Source: Burkholderiales bacterium
Lineage (GTDB): Bacteria > Pseudomonadota > Gammaproteobacteria > Burkholderiales > Burkholderiaceae_C
DNA length: 6,132 bases
Direction: 5' to 3'
Assembly (NCBI GenBank): GCA_947474415.1
Contig: CANJKD010000168.1
Location: 1-6,132, forward strand
Of this stretch, positions 5,568 through 6,132 are shown piece by piece. The stretch's first letter is position 1. Every line of letters starts with the position of its first letter. The notes beneath the pieces were generated by a model. It saw only the letters and a program-made list of their open reading frames with translations, made no database searches and was not told where the DNA came from. The translations under genes were made by a program, and so were the position numbers.

Positions 5568-6132
5568 ATGACCGAAGCAATCAACGAAGGAAAGAGTGGC
5601 GCAACGCGCGGAGTGTTGGGTGAACAGAATCCGGGTGCGGTGGCGGCAACGAAGGTCGAGGCGCCGGAGCCCGAATGGTTGAAGGTGGAGTCTCTCGACC
5701 TTGAGGCGCAAGGCGTGGCGCACAATCTGGAAGGCAAGGTGGTGTTCATCGAAGACGCACTGCCTGGCGAGGAAGTGCAGGTGCGTGTGGGCCGCCGCAA
5801 GAACAACTGGGAGCAGGCGACGATGACCGTGATGCGCAGCGAAAGCTCGCAGCGCGTGCGGCCGAAATGCCCGCACTTCGGCACTTGTGGTGGCTGCAAG
5901 ATGCAGCACCTGCACGTTGGCGCGCAGGTCGCCACGAAACAGAGGGCGCTGGAGGACGCCCTGTGGCACCTCGGCAAGGTCAAGCCTGGGCAGATGCTGC
6001 GGCCGATCGAGGGCCCGGCGTGGGGCTATCGCTACCGGGCACGGCTGTCGGTGCGCTTCGTGGCGAAGAAGGGCAAAGTGCTGGTCGGCTTTCACGAACG
6101 CAAGTCGAGCTTCGTGGCCGACATGGACAGCT
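5568..6132 (+). CDS. rlmD: 23S rRNA (uracil(1939)-C(5))-methyltransferase RlmD, N-terminal part (cut by the window edge)
   Basis: RlmD (formerly RumA) uses S-adenosylmethionine to make m5U1939 in 23S rRNA. The frame from ATG at 5568 is open for 188 codons to the window end. An N-terminal extension of about 35 residues, unlike the core and perhaps disordered, precedes a TRAM-like RNA-binding domain (about 37-95: [33 protein letters not shown]). Then comes [15 protein letters not shown] with Cys101, Cys107 and Cys110, the C-x5-C-x2-C spacing of the [4Fe-4S] site in E. coli RlmD. Next are QKRALEDAL-like sequence ([14 protein letters not shown]) and [11 protein letters not shown]. The fourth cluster cysteine is expected right after DMDS, at the very edge; the next codon begins with T, as Cys would. 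The methyltransferase domain lies outside. It is divergent from gcvT. The start has no Shine-Dalgarno sequence, and an inner GTG at 5613 cannot be excluded. Confidence 0.93.
   Translation, partial: MTEAINEGKSGATRGVLGEQNPGAVAATKVEAPEPEWLKVESLDLEAQGVAHNLEGKVVFIEDALPGEEVQVRVGRRKNNWEQATMTVMRSESSQRVRPKCPHFGTCGGCKMQHLHVGAQVATKQRALEDALWHLGKVKPGQMLRPIEGPAWGYRYRARLSVRFVAKKGKVLVGFHERKSSFVADMDS

Noticed and set aside
5064..6095. A 343-codon minus-strand frame through rlmD, the leader and the start of gcvT
   Set aside because: It crosses a riboswitch and two promoter regions and lies antisense to rlmD, whose Fe-S motif is clear. The product shows no family resemblance.
1..6132. CRISPR arrays, tRNA or rRNA genes, insertion sequences, toxin-antitoxin or phage genes
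   Set aside because: Nothing in the sequence supports any of these. The only foreign-looking DNA is the partial low-GC gene at the left edge.

Overview
The window comes from a GC-rich bacterium, most likely a betaproteobacterium of the order Burkholderiales (inferred from the protein sequences, about 65% GC in sampled coding DNA, and a gcvT-gcvH-gcvP-sdaA order opposite rlmD). It is mainly a glycine cleavage operon read on the minus strand.

Layout from left to right. Positions 1-344 (+) hold the 3' end of an unrecognised gene in DNA of about 47% GC by hand count. It meets, tail to tail, a broken remnant of sdaA (L-serine ammonia-lyase) at 341-715 (-), which has an in-frame TGA at codon 47 and lacks the rest of the gene. 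Then follow gcvP (744-3683, -), gcvH (3699-4073, -) and gcvT (4127-5254, -). The 313-base gap at 5255-5567 holds a tandem glycine riboswitch leader for gcvT and, apparently, two divergent promoters. rlmD, a 23S rRNA m5U methyltransferase gene, starts at 5568 (+) and runs off the right edge.

How the parts work together. GcvP decarboxylates glycine, GcvH carries the aminomethyl group on its lipoyl arm, and GcvT passes it to tetrahydrofolate, giving 5,10-methylene-THF and ammonia. The L protein (lpd) is not in the window. The riboswitch should switch the operon on when glycine is abundant. Base pairing in the leader suggests that it does so at translation: the 3' strand of aptamer 2 P1 can instead pair on both sides of the gcvT Shine-Dalgarno sequence. 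An sdaA gene at the end of the operon would deaminate serine made from glycine. Here that gene is dead, and a sharp composition change lies at its break, so the operon seems to have lost its tail in a rearrangement.

I see no undescribed system. The points most worth checking are the sdaA break and its junction, the mutually exclusive pairing around the gcvT start, the off-consensus first aptamer, and the possibly leaderless rlmD transcript.
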